Positions 53,520-64,000 of a stretch of 64,000 nt of DNA are shown here, in pieces. The stretch covers positions 27,032,001-27,096,000 of the forward strand of contig NC_134540.1 of the NCBI RefSeq assembly GCF_050624435.1. The letters run 5' to 3'. Under the pieces are notes generated by a model. The model worked only from the letters and a program-made list of their open reading frames with translations, had not been told where the DNA came from and made no database searches. The DNA comes from Tenrec ecaudatus (Eukaryota > Chordata > Mammalia > Afrosoricida > Tenrecidae). The first letter of the stretch is position 1. Every line of letters starts with the position of its first letter. The position numbers and the translations under genes are program-made.

Positions 53520-55270
53520 TACATAGTTCAATCCATAGAACTTAAAGTATATCAATTGTCATAAACATACTTTATGAATTAGTAAACACATTTTGTAGTA
53601 TTAAAAATCAAAATATCATTCTAGAATTAACTTACCTAAAGATTAAAATAATGGCAGATTGTATCTGGATTTTATTACTCTCTACTTCGACATCCTTCAT
53701 TAGTCTTTCCTACCTACTGAGCTGTCTATTATTTGATCTTGAAAACTAGATATTTAGCTCAAGGGGAAAAAAAGGACACAATTAGATTGTATATGATAGT
53801 AATATTGTAAGCCACTGCATGGGCCAAGTGGTCCTGTGTGAGTTTATGGTGAGGCATAAGGGCTGATTTTAATCAGAGAGCTATGGAACACCTTTTCTGA
53901 GGCCTCTAGTTCTTTCTTTAGGGCGACTTTGCTGAAGTCACTGCAATTGCCATATCATTTGGTCAAATAAGTTCTTCAAATATTAAAAGTTTATAATCAA
54001 TTTCTTATGTTCCTGTGGACTAACATAAACCCTTTAGTAGCATTAAAGCACCCTAGCAACTAAAACCAAAGGCCCAAGCCCATACATCTAGTACACATAA
54101 GTAGCATGTTGTGTTTTTTTTTCTCACTTGATTTATATTTTAGAAAATCTAACCAGCATAAATTTTTTTGGATCTTTGAATTTATCCACTTAAAAACACC
54201 ACTGTGCTTGTGTAATATACACTATGAATACAATAACTATGAGTAGGCACTCTCTGTAAGTAAAAATAATATCATACCTGCACAGATGTATGAGATAAGT
54301 GCTTTAAACTGTGTGTGTAAAGCAGTGGAGAGAGATCAATAAGGACCCATTGAGAGGCTTCAAAACAGATGAAAAGGAAGTGATCCCTACCTGGTCCCTG
54401 CTTCCTACCCCAAGAAGATGCAATCAATAGTGAGGCCTACTATGGGTTAATACTTGGTAGAAAGGCATTCAAGAAGAGATATCAAAGTTTCCAGTTATAT
54501 AGAAAGAATAAGGCATTAATGATTAAGTTATGTGGCCACAGGAGAAATATGACAAAGCCAAGAAAACCAAATTAAAAAGTGAGGTTCAAGGGCAGGCCAG
54601 GCAACAACTTTCATTTGTTTTATCTGTCTGACAAGGTTAATATCGAAGTATGTTGTGGAAATCCATGAATATACATTCCGATTTAAATAATGCCTTCACC
54701 CTAAAATCCCATTATTGTCTTAGAAAGCCGCCACCCCCAACCCCCAAAAAACCCAAAACAAACAAAAAAAAAACCCAAGATCTAAAGCAAACCTCCTCAT
54801 TTAGCTTACTTTAAAGAGCCTTCCCCAAGTTAAAGCAAATGTAATCTCCGCAATGGTTTGTTTGAGTTAAGTAACTAATTGCTTTACAGAGAATTACTTT
54901 TCTTCTCCCCAAACTCTGTGAGGCTGCCAAATTCACTCCTGTTGTCGCAAGGAGCACTGGGCTTCCCAGTGTCTGGGCTCCATCTGTGCTTGTCTGCTCT
55001 GCCTTCATGCTCAGGCCCTGCTCAAAGGGAGCACAGAGGATCTGCAATGCCTGTCAGCGCGCCCAGCCAGGGAAAAGACTGCCAACTATCAGTTTCAGAT
55101 TTTGTGAGAAGAATTAAGTTATTAAAGTGTTCATTCTAGCTCAGTGACACTCTTGAAGGATGAAAGGTTGGGATGATTAAATATACATTTCCGTCCTGCT
55201 AGGCAAAGGTAATTTGGAACTGAGAGTGCATGGTGATGATTGGGACTTGGACATTTTACGGTGACCTAAC
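53520..55270. other. Unique AT-rich intergenic sequence
   Basis: About 1.75 kb without recognised repeats. A less AT-rich block at 54900-55070 carries frames on both strands (86 codons plus, 54879-55139; 78 codons minus, 54811-55047) with no domain I know. Confidence 0.4.
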
Positions 55271-55277
55271 TGTTTTC

Positions 55278-55480
55278 AGAGAAGCGCCTGTGGCACTGTG
55301 CAGTAAGGGTTAGGCTTCTCACGAAGGTCCTCTGTTCGAACCCATCAGCCTTTCTGAGGGAGAACAATCAGGGTGTGTGCTCCAATAAACAATCTCAGAG
55401 ACCTTCAGTACCAGTTTTGCTCTGTCTTATAGGCTTCCTATAATGAGGCATAGATTCCATAACAGTAAATTGGTCTGTTT
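55278..55480 (+). mobile_element. AfroSINE with intact B box
   Basis: Plus-strand copy that keeps the polymerase III B-box core 'gttcgaaccc' at 55334-55343 without change. The head is 'aagcgcctgtggcactgtgc'. The rest of the body is diverged. Confidence 0.75.
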
Positions 55481-55484
55481 GGGG

Positions 55485-55950
55485 ATATTAACTTTCTTAA
55501 GTGCTAATCTTACTGTGTCTGGTTTTGTTGTTAGATTTTTTTCTTGTATTGTTGGCAGTTACGAGACAACTTGGAATAGAACAGGACTAATTCATATATT
55601 GTGTTTGTGAAGAGTTTCATGATTTATGGAGTTACGTATATATCAAATGCAACACACTGTGTAACAAAAATGTTTGACATCCACATGTTGCCCTTCATTA
55701 ATGATCTGGACATCTCTCTCCTGGTAAATGAGTTTGTTTTAAGTTGTGATATAATAAATTATAATTTTGAAAATAAAGGTAGTAAGAAACCTCTCAGGGC
55801 TAGAAACTGAATGGGACATTACGGGTGCTGCTACATTCTGGGAAGTTGATCCTAGCACATATTGACCCTTTTGGACCCAGTACAATTGCCTCACCGAAGA
55901 AAAACGGGAAAATTAAAAAGACTCTGCATTCAAATATATTTTATAGAGAT
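55485..55950. other. Unassigned AT-rich sequence
   Basis: No gene or recognised repeat seen. Confidence 0.4.
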
Positions 55951-55954
55951 TTCT

Positions 55955-56108
55955 AACTTAATCACAAGTGGTTCAAAGCCAGTAGCTCCATGGGGGAAGG
56001 AAGAGCTTGTCTCCTTACCAGAAAGTTGAGGGAGTAGTTCTCATGTGCTTTGCATGGTCACAATGAGTTTGAATCACCTTGACAGCAGTGTTTTGTTTTG
56101 CTTTGTGT
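55955..56108 (+). mobile_element. AfroSINE, 5'-truncated
   Basis: Plus-strand: 'gtggttcaaagccagtagctccatggggg', 'catggtcacaatgagtttgaatcaccttgacagcagtg'. Confidence 0.7.
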
Positions 56109-56237
56109 CTGTTTGTTTGTTTTTGAAGGCTTAAAGAGGACAAAGTCAAGACAAAGATCAATCATCTGGGTGAATGTCACATCAGCATGGTCCTAGAATG
56201 GTGGACACAAGATAAATGGCTGCATGACTAACTATAC

Positions 56238-56440
56238 CCGCCCATTGCCCTCGAATCTCAACGGACTCCCAACCACTTCACGGGGCATAGTAAAACTGCT
56301 CTTACTGATTACGGAGGTTGTAAATCTTTATAGAAGCAGACAATTTTATTTTTCTCCCATGCAATAGCTCATAGATTTGAACCACTGAAATTGTGGTTAG
56401 TAATCTGGTGCTTAACCCATATACCATCAGGGCTTCTTAA
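56238..56440 (-). mobile_element. AfroSINE
   Basis: Minus-strand: 'ccattgccctcgaatctcaac', 'cacttcacggggcatagtaaaactgc', 'tgtaaatctttatagaagcagac', 'atttgaaccactgaaattgtggttagtaatctgg', 'accatcagggcttctt'. Confidence 0.85.
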
Positions 56441-56824
56441 GACTAACCATAGGTCTTAGAAAACAAGAAAATCATTGCAAAACCACGATTGGCTCATGAC
56501 CAGCTAATCACTGTTGCAGGCAAGACTCTAGATGTATTCAATGGAGTATGATTTGCATGTGGACACAATTGAAGATTAGAAAACTTTATAGGATTGATTC
56601 TCAGGCCCTTAGACCACTCACCTATTCGTCAGTCCAGGTATGACTTATGATTACTGGACTCAAATGCCTCAAAAGTAAATCATCAAGAGCAGACCCAGGC
56701 AAGCCCCTTGAGGGCAAGTCTACCCTTCCTGAACTGGCTAATGGAGTTGTAATTCACTTTCAAACATCAGGGGAAAATGCTGCTGGATAATGTTAGGAAT
56801 GAACTCAACTGAAAGTTGATTGTA

Positions 56825-56975
56825 TTTCAAGATGGATTGATGCACTGGCTGCAACAATGGCTGAATCTTTATGATTGCGAAGATGGCACAGAATTGAAAA
56901 AAATGTTCCATTCTGTTGTACATGGTATTGCTATGATTCAAAGAAGATTCATAGCAACTAGCAACATAATCTTTA
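56825..56975 (+). mobile_element. RTE LINE 3' end
   Basis: Plus-strand: 'agatggattgatgcactggctgcaacaatggctgaatc', 'gattgcgaagatggcacag', 'gttccattctgttgtacatggtattgctatgattcaaag'. Confidence 0.85.
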
Positions 56976-57002
56976 TAGTGTCCCAGTGATGCCATTAGAT
57001 AA

Positions 57003-57165
57003 ATGCTAGCCTGCTAACTGTAATTTTGCCATGGCAGATCAGACCTACCAGTCACTGCAACAAAGGTAAATTTTTTGGTTAGTTTGTTTATAACCTCAAA
57101 AACCCTCTAGGTCGCTGCTATGAGGTGGAATCCACTCTACAGCAATAGGCTTGGTTTTGCATTTA
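57003..57165 (+). mobile_element. AfroSINE, diverged
   Basis: Plus-strand: 'gctagcctgctaactg', 'caaaaaccctctaggtcgctgctatgaggtggaatccactctacagcaat'. Confidence 0.65.
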
Positions 57166-57369
57166 GTTTTTAATCTTTATGTGGTTATCATGCACACATT
57201 CGTGCGCACGTGCACACACACATCTTTGTGGGAGCAGGTCTCCAGGTCTTAGTACCTGCAGGACTATTTGTGGGTTTGAACCACTGACCTGTGTTAGTAA
57301 CTGGTAGATTGAAAGGGCATTATGTTAATAAGTGGTAGATTGAAAGGACATTATGCTCAGCCCAGCACT

Positions 57370-57562
57370 GTTGAATAGATTCCAACCCAATACAACTCTG
57401 TAAAACAGAGTAGAATTGCCCTTGTGAGTTTCTGAGACTGTAACTCTTTACCTGAGTAGAAAGTCTCATCTTTCTTCTATGTAGCGCCTGATGATTTTGA
57501 ACTGCTCACCTTTGGGTTCACAGCCCAAAGTGTAACCCACTATGCCATTAAGTCTCCTTGAA
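57370..57562 (-). mobile_element. AfroSINE
   Basis: Minus-strand: 'gaatagattccaacccaatac', 'acagagtagaattgcccttgtgagtttctgagactgtaactctttac', 'ttgaactgctcacctttgggttcacagc', 'atgccattaagtctcctt'. A partial copy with 'ttgaaccactgacctg' lies just left, at 57225-57300. Confidence 0.85.
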
Positions 57563-57564
57563 GG

Positions 57565-58997
57565 AAGATTAAACTTTTGAATAATTGTCCCAAGTCAAGT
57601 TGTTTATTTATTTCCTTCATGGTCATCAAAACTATTGACTTGATAGCTCTGAAATAATTTCATCATTGTAAACTTGAGTATGCACTTAAATTTCCAGGAT
57701 ATCCCAGAAAAGAAAACAGGCACAGAGGTAAAAAAAAAAGGAGAGAATCAAAGAAGAGAGACACAGTCATATTCTAAATGAAGAAGTCTAACCTTTGGAG
57801 GAAATTAAGTTCATAATGGTTTTCTTATCCTTTAGAGTAAGACTGCACATACTCTGGGCTGATGCACATCCTGCCTTTCAAGACATGCCTTCTTTAGTCC
57901 ATTTAATGAGTAAGACTCTCACCATATTTTTAAAAAGGGCCCTTATCTAAAGAATTGAACATGTGAACCTGTGATTTACACACCCCCAGGAAGTGACAGG
58001 AATGTTCTTTACTGAAATCTGGAGATGGGCATAGAACTTGATGGTGCCATTGTCAAGGTTGAACCATGTGAGTGAAATTAAACTTTTTCAATGTGGAGGA
58101 CACATAATCCAGAGCTAGGGCCTGCACCATACATGGGGGAGGACTTGTCTGAACACTATATGCTGTGGAAGTCTAGTCACGTACAGCCACAGGCAATCTG
58201 GGCAATGAGACAAGAAGAAGTTGGAAGCTACTTCAGTAGCTTTTCAGGGGCTTACCTTCAGGTCTCTAACCACTTATGGAGCCTCACCTCTGAATCTCCT
58301 TGTCCAGGCACACCGACACTGACTTCCCCATTGTGTCCCGGCCTGAGACGAATGTACCTGCGGTGCCACGTCACACTGCCTTTCTTCCGACCTTAATCAA
58401 ACAAGCGCACATTGCTTATTCTCCTGCCTGACATTTACCTGCCACACGAGTTTGTATTTACTCCTGTAATATTGTTTCTGCCTCATACTGAAAAGGTTGA
58501 GCAAACCCTTGGCTTACTGAAACTATTGTAAATTGTAATTGATTTTGCCTGTTAACCCCTCCAATTGACCTGACATTGTGGAAAGACCAAAGTGAGTGTA
58601 CATGAAACATCACTTGCACAGATGACTCCTTTGGGTTCTCTCCACAGTTCTTGACTGTGTCTGTGTAAGTAAATGTGCGTGGGTGTGCATTTTCATTTCA
58701 TTTTATATTTTATACACAGTGATGACCACAGTATTCTTGTCCTGTTCAGTCTTCCTTTTATGAAAATTTTCAGAGGACATCACTTTAAGCAACTTTTATT
58801 ATATTTGCTATTCAGATTTCCCTGAAAACATGTAATTAAGTAAATATCCTAATATATTTCTATCATGTCATAATAGTCAAAATTAATTGACCCTTGTTTT
58901 ATTAGCCACATACCATGGAGCCTTTATGGTCATGAATACAGGGATCCAACACTATAAAATGGTATCTTTTCAATTCTCATTCTAAAAACAGAAGAGA

Positions 58998-59029
<32 letters not shown>

Positions 59030-59785
59030 AGATAAAGCATTGGCATTGCAAGGTGTTTTTGCATATTCTTTGAAATCATTTCCATACCATAAATTCATAT
59101 AACAAAAGAAGCTAAAATACAGGTTAATTAAGCCTTTATATTCATTAATACTTTATAATGTTCAACTTCACCAATTCCTTTTCCATTATGCTTATTAAGT
59201 ATCAAGTATTCATATTTACATTTCAATGCAAATGCATCACACAAGTACATTGTATATATTGATTATTGCAAGGTTACTGGCTAGAGCATCTTAATAATAA
59301 AGCAAATTAACTATGTAAATGTCAAGCTGTTCTCAGCCATTCAGCCTTGAAGCGCTTTGGCAGAGAACAGGCTATACAGCTTTCCTTTCTACTTCAATGG
59401 CCCATGAGAATGAGAAACTTCTAAGATAAATGTATTCCTGGAAAATATGCTGTGGAAAAATCTGATATATTTGTCAAATATATTAATCATTGAAAGACTA
59501 GAGGTACAATTCTAAAGCTCTAGATATTGTCCACAGTTTATATTAATGCTGTTGTATAGCGGTGCACCATCAAGTCAGATCTGAAGGAGAGAGACTATAT
59601 GACAGTGTAGCAGAAGGCAGTTCATCTTATGAGGATACATTTCCAGATTTTTCTCTTTCAAAGTGGCTGGTTAGCAATGAAATGCTTAATTCTTGCACTA
59701 CATGGTTCCTTATAGTAATAATAGAAATTGCTTTTAATAATATCCACTGTATCTGGAAGGGAATTTAGAGATAATTGAATGAATT
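57565..59785. other. Unique intergenic sequence
   Basis: About 2.2 kb without a recognised repeat, apart from (TA)n at 59006-59028. A 101-codon plus-strand frame (58091-58396) lies in a less AT-rich block at 58080-58400. I recognise no domain in it, and no splice-like frame continuation. Confidence 0.35.
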
Positions 59786-59789
59786 CAAC

Positions 59790-59905
59790 ATATTCCTTTC
59801 AGATGGAGTTGCTAATGTGGAGAAAAAGCTAAGTGTCTTGCCTCAGGCCATATCAGTAAGTAGCAACAGAGACTTGACCAAATTCAAGTCATTTGACCCC
59901 GAGAA
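59790..59905 (+). mobile_element. MIR (ancient mammalian SINE)
   Basis: 'aagctaagtgtcttgcctcaggccatatcagtaagtagcaacagagacttgacc' follows the MIR core. Old and diverged. Confidence 0.7.
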
Positions 59906-59909
59906 AAGG

Positions 59910-60320
59910 TCACTTTTCAATCTAGCATAGTAGGCTTTAATTTGAGTGATAAAATTGTTTTATTTCTTCTACAAGAGTGAAAAATCTGCTTACAGTTTTT
60001 ATTTTGTGATTTAAAGGGACATCTTTTTTTAATTCCTAGTCTTCCATGATCCTGGAAACTATTATCCTAGGTAATCTATAATTTTTTCTCTATTTTATAT
60101 AATGGCTCTGTGTTAGAAAGTACTTATTCTGTTTCTAGGAGCTTCTTTGTATACATTGTTAAATGTTTTTTTTTTTGAGAAAATCAGAGAAGTAAAAGAT
60201 TTAGTAATTTTGAGTAGAACCATATTTGAAAGGAATAGCAGAGAGGTAATGGAGACAGGTTAATTTTCCATTATTATAAAAGAAAACATATTCTCTTTAG
60301 GAGTTTGAACCAAAACCCAA
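59910..60320. other. Unassigned AT-rich sequence
   Basis: No gene or recognised repeat seen. Confidence 0.4.
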
Positions 60321-60324
60321 ATCA

Positions 60325-60515
60325 CTGATATCGAGCTGATTCTGAATCCTATTGAACTTGTTGGACAGAGGGAACTACCCCTCTAAGTGTCCAAGACTGT
60401 GTTCTGTTCACAGGAGTAAAGAACCCTGCCTTTGTAGACTGGCTGGTGATTTAGACCTGCTATCCTTGTGGATCACAGATGAACCATAACAACTATGTCA
60501 CTGGGGCTCTGGCAT
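60325..60515 (-). mobile_element. AfroSINE
   Basis: Minus-strand: 'tgatatcgagctgattctgaatcc', 'gttggacagagggaactacc', 'agactggctggtgatttagacctgctatcc', 'atgtcactggggctctgg'. Confidence 0.8.
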
Positions 60516-60519
60516 TAAA

Positions 60520-61762
60520 TGAATATTTACTGCACATAGGTTTAAAAAAGAAGAAGAATATTCTAAGCTGAAACAGATCTGATCCTTGTCTTCAAATTTG
60601 TTACAGTCAAGTAGGGATCCCACATCCTCAAACAGGTAAACATGAAGCAGAGTATTGACTAAGAACCTGCTAGAATACTCTTAGCATATGACAAACATTA
60701 CTGAATAAATATTTTGATAAATTAAAATAGAATGTGATAAACACTGCAAACAAAGGACAAATATGAGGTAGCATTCAAATAAATTTGAGGTAGCATTGTA
60801 TGTCATTGGCCCACTTTAAAAGACAGTAAAATATAACACTGATACCATAGGAACAATTAAGAAGACAGAAGAGAACACAGTAGGAATTTGCTTAGCAAAA
60901 TTAAATGAAATTCTAAAATGATATGTTCTTTCACAAAGACTCATATAAAGGATGTGGGCACATCATTTCTTACCTAAAATGAACAATAACTTGGCCTGCA
61001 GTGTTAGGCTGTTTCCTTTCACTTTTTATTTTCTGTAAGTGGTTTTCCTTTCAGAATTGTGATTTTTTGAGAATGCCAACATAGCTCCTTAACACTGGTC
61101 ATGTACATATGTACATAGTATTTCCTTTTCTGCCTCATGTTTTTTTTCTTATTATATGTATGCTACAAGCATTTGCATTCATTATATCTTTGGAAAGTAA
61201 GTATAACCTGTAAACTTCTCTGTTTGTCTGTAACAGCCTGATGAACAATGGTAAGCTTATTATTAGCTAAGAAAGCCAACACGTTTTTATCAAAAGACAG
61301 ATTGTCTTAAGTAGAACAAGTTATGAGGCGGGGGTAGTAAAAATCCCAACCTAACAACAGATGCTGGCCCTTCTGCAAAATATCAATCTATCTCTATGGC
61401 TCATTGTTAGAGAAGCAATGTAAGTTAATTGTCAGTATATAAATTAATTTGTAAAGTTCACTTTCACAAAGCCTTTTAGTGAAATGCAAATTCTTGGGCA
61501 CTAAATTGTTAGTGTATTTAAGCAGCTTTTTGAATTCAAAAGTTATAGTTCACCATGTCATTTGGAAATAAAAGGCTTGATAAAAACAGGTTTAAAATAT
61601 TTAATGAAATTCATTGCAATGTTGTGCCATCATTGTATAGTTTTTTTTTAATAGACATGATTTAGTTGTGATTAATGACACTTTTCCACAAAATGAGATT
61701 CACAGGCCCTGTTCAAACCCGCCTTCCTTTTATATACCAGATCAAAGCTTTATAAGGTATCC
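60520..61762. other. Unique AT-rich intergenic sequence
   Basis: No gene or recognised repeat in about 1.2 kb. Confidence 0.4.
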
Positions 61763-61767
61763 TATTT

Positions 61768-61925
61768 TGGAGACTCAAGTTTGACTCAGAATGACCCCAT
61801 AGGAATCAATATTCCATCGGATTCTCAAGGCTGTAATGATTACTAAAGCAATCTATTTGGCATCAAGCCGTCAGGGTTTCTGTTGCAGCTGAGAGCTTGC
61901 CCACTATGCCACCAGGACTCCGATC
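61768..61925 (-). mobile_element. AfroSINE
   Basis: Minus-strand: 'ggagactcaagtttgactcagaatgaccccataggaatc', 'ctcaaggctgtaatgattac', 'atgccaccaggactcc'. It sits head-to-head with the plus-strand copy on the right. Confidence 0.75.
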
Positions 61926-61954
61926 ATAGATCTAGATATGATCACATAGATCAT

Positions 61955-62150
61955 TGTGTGAGCAGTGGTGTAGTAGTTGTGCATTGGGCTGCTAACTTCA
62001 AGATCAGCAGTTTGAAACTACCAGCTCCTTCCTTGGAGAAAGATGAGGCTTTCTACTCTCCCAAAGAGTTATAGTCTCCAAAACCCACAGCAGCAGTTTT
62101 ACCCTGTCCTATAATGTGATTGTGAGTTGGCATCAATGCTGTGAGTTTGA
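61955..62150 (+). mobile_element. AfroSINE
   Basis: Plus-strand: 'gtgtgagcagtggtgtagtag', 'tgcattgggctgctaac', 'aagatcagcagtttgaaactaccagctcc', 'agaaagatgaggctttctactc'. The tail 'gtgattgtgagttggcatcaatgctgtgagtttg' ends it. Confidence 0.85.
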
Positions 62151-62324
62151 GTATAGATATAAATATAGGTTGGTGTAAATAGATAAATAGATACAGGTTG
62201 ATAAACATTTTTTACATACATATAGATGTATCTGTTATTTTTTATTCCATTTTCCACAAACTTTTTGAAACCTTTTTAGATATACATGGATGTTCATATA
62301 AACATGTTAGAGATGTGCTTCTTG

Positions 62325-62612
62325 CTGGTAGGTTCCAACCCATGCAAACCTCATGTGTAATAGGAGCAGCATTGCCTGGGTCTACGTGATTTTATGACTG
62401 TTGCAATGTTTGAACATCTGGCCGTAGCCTTCTGGCAATCCAGCTCATTGGGTGTTTTCCTATTTTACACTGACCATCTACTGCTCTCTCTGGTAACATG
62501 TCCAAAGTACATGAGATGAAAGCTTGTTATCGATGCTTCTAGGAAGCATTCTGGGTGTACTTTTTTCAAGTCCAAGTTGGTCCACTGATAGTTTATGGTA
62601 CATTCAATTGCT
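62325..62612 (-). mobile_element. RTE LINE 3' end
   Basis: Minus-strand: 'taggttccaacccatgcaaacctcatgtgtaataggagcagcattgcctggg' pattern, 'taacatgtccaaagtacatgagatg', 'taggaagcattctgggtgtactttttt', 'tttatggtacattcaattgctg'. It is diverged in its middle. Confidence 0.75.
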
Positions 62613-62908
62613 GCTTTTGTTGGATGCCAGCAAATTGGTTCCGATTCATTAATGGTGCTTCCAATGCTTCATCAGCATCAATTCCACCAATTCCTGAGGA
62701 CTCACTTTAGATAATGCTGTCAGTGCGGCTTGGACATCTTGCTATACAGTACCATTGGTTCCTGCTCATATGTTCCTTAGTGATGATTAGAAGTTATAGA
62801 AATTCCTTAAGTTTCAATATTCACAAAGTTAATTCTACTAAATTTAAGTGGCCTAAAGGCATTCTACTAGAAGATTTAATCCTTAAAAAGAAATTATTTA
62901 ATGGTCAC

Positions 62909-63438
62909 CTGTAGCTTTTAAATGACTCAGAACCTTGTAGAGACTGTGATCTTTGTCAAACAATAGACTCATTATCATTAAAGATTCTTTCAACAACTGT
63001 TTATTCAGTCTACCAATTGTCATGATTGTATGAAAATTGTGATTTAAAATGAGCCAGACAGTCACTCTATGTAAGGCCTCTTCATTGAGGATAGTCCGTG
63101 CTGTGGTTATTGTATGTAAAATGTCCAGTGAGACCTCCATGGCTGGAGTGGGGAGTTCTGTATGGGCATGGGAAGTTACTAAGCAGGCCTGTGGAACAAA
63201 TTTTGTTGGAAATAGGTGTCTAAAATTAAGTATATGAGCTTGAATACCATAAAGGTTGAACAATTCAAGTTGAGGGTCAATAGGAGAAAACTGTCCTATA
63301 TATAAATACTGTAGTGTAATGTATGGTTTGATAAAGGATATAGTAATTTGCAGATGAACAGATATTATGTTATGCATGTTAAACTCAAAATAAAACAAAA
63401 TGCTTTCCTTATGATGGGGAATAAGTCAATGTTCTTAC
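62909..63438 (-). other. Candidate orphan coding exon or decayed gene
   Basis: On the minus strand a frame stays open for about 175 codons, from 63425 down to the stop at 62898-62900. I recognise no family. Residue use looks protein-like rather than low-complexity: an N-terminal third rich in I/Y/F, then a segment with F-S-P-I-D-P-Q-L-E-L-F, then H-L-F-P-T-K-F-V-P-Q-A-C, then a helical-looking L/T/H-rich end. A splice-acceptor-like tract (reading 'cttcattttcttccag' on the minus strand, 63439-63454) lies just upstream, and a donor-like 'cag|gtgacc' at 62911-62906 just before the stop. Together these would define an exon of about 530 b. Against a working exon, a stop at 63426-63428 lies shortly after the acceptor in the long frame. 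Another frame is open from the acceptor and would need a one-base shift to join it. Confidence 0.3.
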
Positions 63439-63439
63439 C

Positions 63440-64000
63440 TGGAAGAAAATGAAGTTTTAAATTTAGTGCACACTAAAATATTTATTCTTGTTGACCCAAT
63501 ATAAGTAAGGTTATATGAAAAGTCTGTGTTTCTGTTCTTTTTTCCTTCTTATTATTTATAAACTAAAAATTATTCCAAAAAATAAATTTAATTTTAGTTA
63601 TGGTTTATTGAGTGTCTACAGCAAATGAAATTATCATTTGACAATTCTCACATAAACTCACGACACAAAATGCAATTATCACAATATGGCAACATTCTCC
63701 TTAATTGTGTTGTTTGTTCCTTTTCTAGCACTCTAATTCTCCATCTTCTCATTTTCACACTTTGATTAGTTGTTGACCTTTCAGCCTCGTAATCATGATT
63801 TTTGAGTCTTATGGGTAATCTTAATGTGTGTCACTTTGTTACTTTTCAAGAAAGAAGACCTCCAATGATAGACTCAGGTCTGCTACTATGTTTTAAAGCA
63901 TCTCAGGGCAATCATCACTAAGCGTCTTCTGGTTTTCCAATTCCAATATGACTATTGTTTGTTTGTTTTGGTTTGTTGTTGGTGGTGGTGGTGCTTTTGT
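63440..64000. other. Unassigned AT-rich sequence to the window edge
   Basis: No gene or recognised repeat. A (GGT)n run lies at about 63979-63990, which on the minus strand could be the start of a (CCA)/(CAA)-type tail. Confidence 0.4.

Overview
The window is nuclear DNA from a placental mammal of the superorder Afrotheria, and a tenrec is the best single guess. Three kinds of repeat support this. About thirty copies are present of a tRNA-derived SINE that matches the AfroSINE pattern as I know it. Twelve or so fragments belong to a BovB-type RTE LINE whose 3' end resembles the SINE tail. One good and one deleted non-autonomous hAT element match the horizontally transferred SPIN family, which among afrotherians is reported, as far as I know, from tenrec. 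The species call is inference. The DNA is AT-rich and CpG-poor, and I found no intact protein-coding gene. It reads as an intergenic or deep intronic repeat landscape.

Layout: 1-6.3 kb holds RTE fragments (endonuclease part, reverse-transcriptase part and 3' end) and a cluster of AfroSINEs. 8.7-10.7 kb is a decayed L1 ORF2. 10.8-11.1 kb is a small unexplained CpG-dense patch. 11.3-11.9 kb is a broken RTE, followed at 12.1-12.5 kb by the SPIN-like element. 13.7-14.3 kb is a compound microsatellite beside two L1-type 3' tails. 17.7-18.8 kb has an RTE 3' end, an unnamed repeat (family B) and a short inverted-repeat DNA transposon. 21.0 kb has a 5S-rRNA-like fragment. 22-25 kb is mostly unique AT-rich sequence.

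The most notable object is a decayed endogenous retrovirus at about 26.0-31.5 kb. Its gag and protease remnants look gammaretroviral (class I), but its transmembrane envelope remnant looks betaretroviral (class II, HML/MMTV-like). Almost all of pol is missing, and the element lies between two pieces of AfroSINE sequence. From 32 to 41 kb there are further L1 pieces, one of them interrupted by a processed pseudogene of POLR3G (RNA polymerase III subunit RPC7), plus RTE and AfroSINE copies. 41-64 kb is a mixture of AfroSINEs, four copies of an unnamed ~0.5 kb repeat (family A, three here and one at 22.7 kb), a hAT element nested in an AfroSINE at 43.4 kb, RTE fragments, and long unique stretches.

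No genes work together here; the biology is that of transposons inserting into one another. The only possible non-transposon coding signal is a ~175-codon open frame on the minus strand at 62.9-63.4 kb. It is bracketed by splice-like signals and is discussed as a candidate exon. All family assignments come from reading the sequence and from memory of consensus patterns; no database search was possible.
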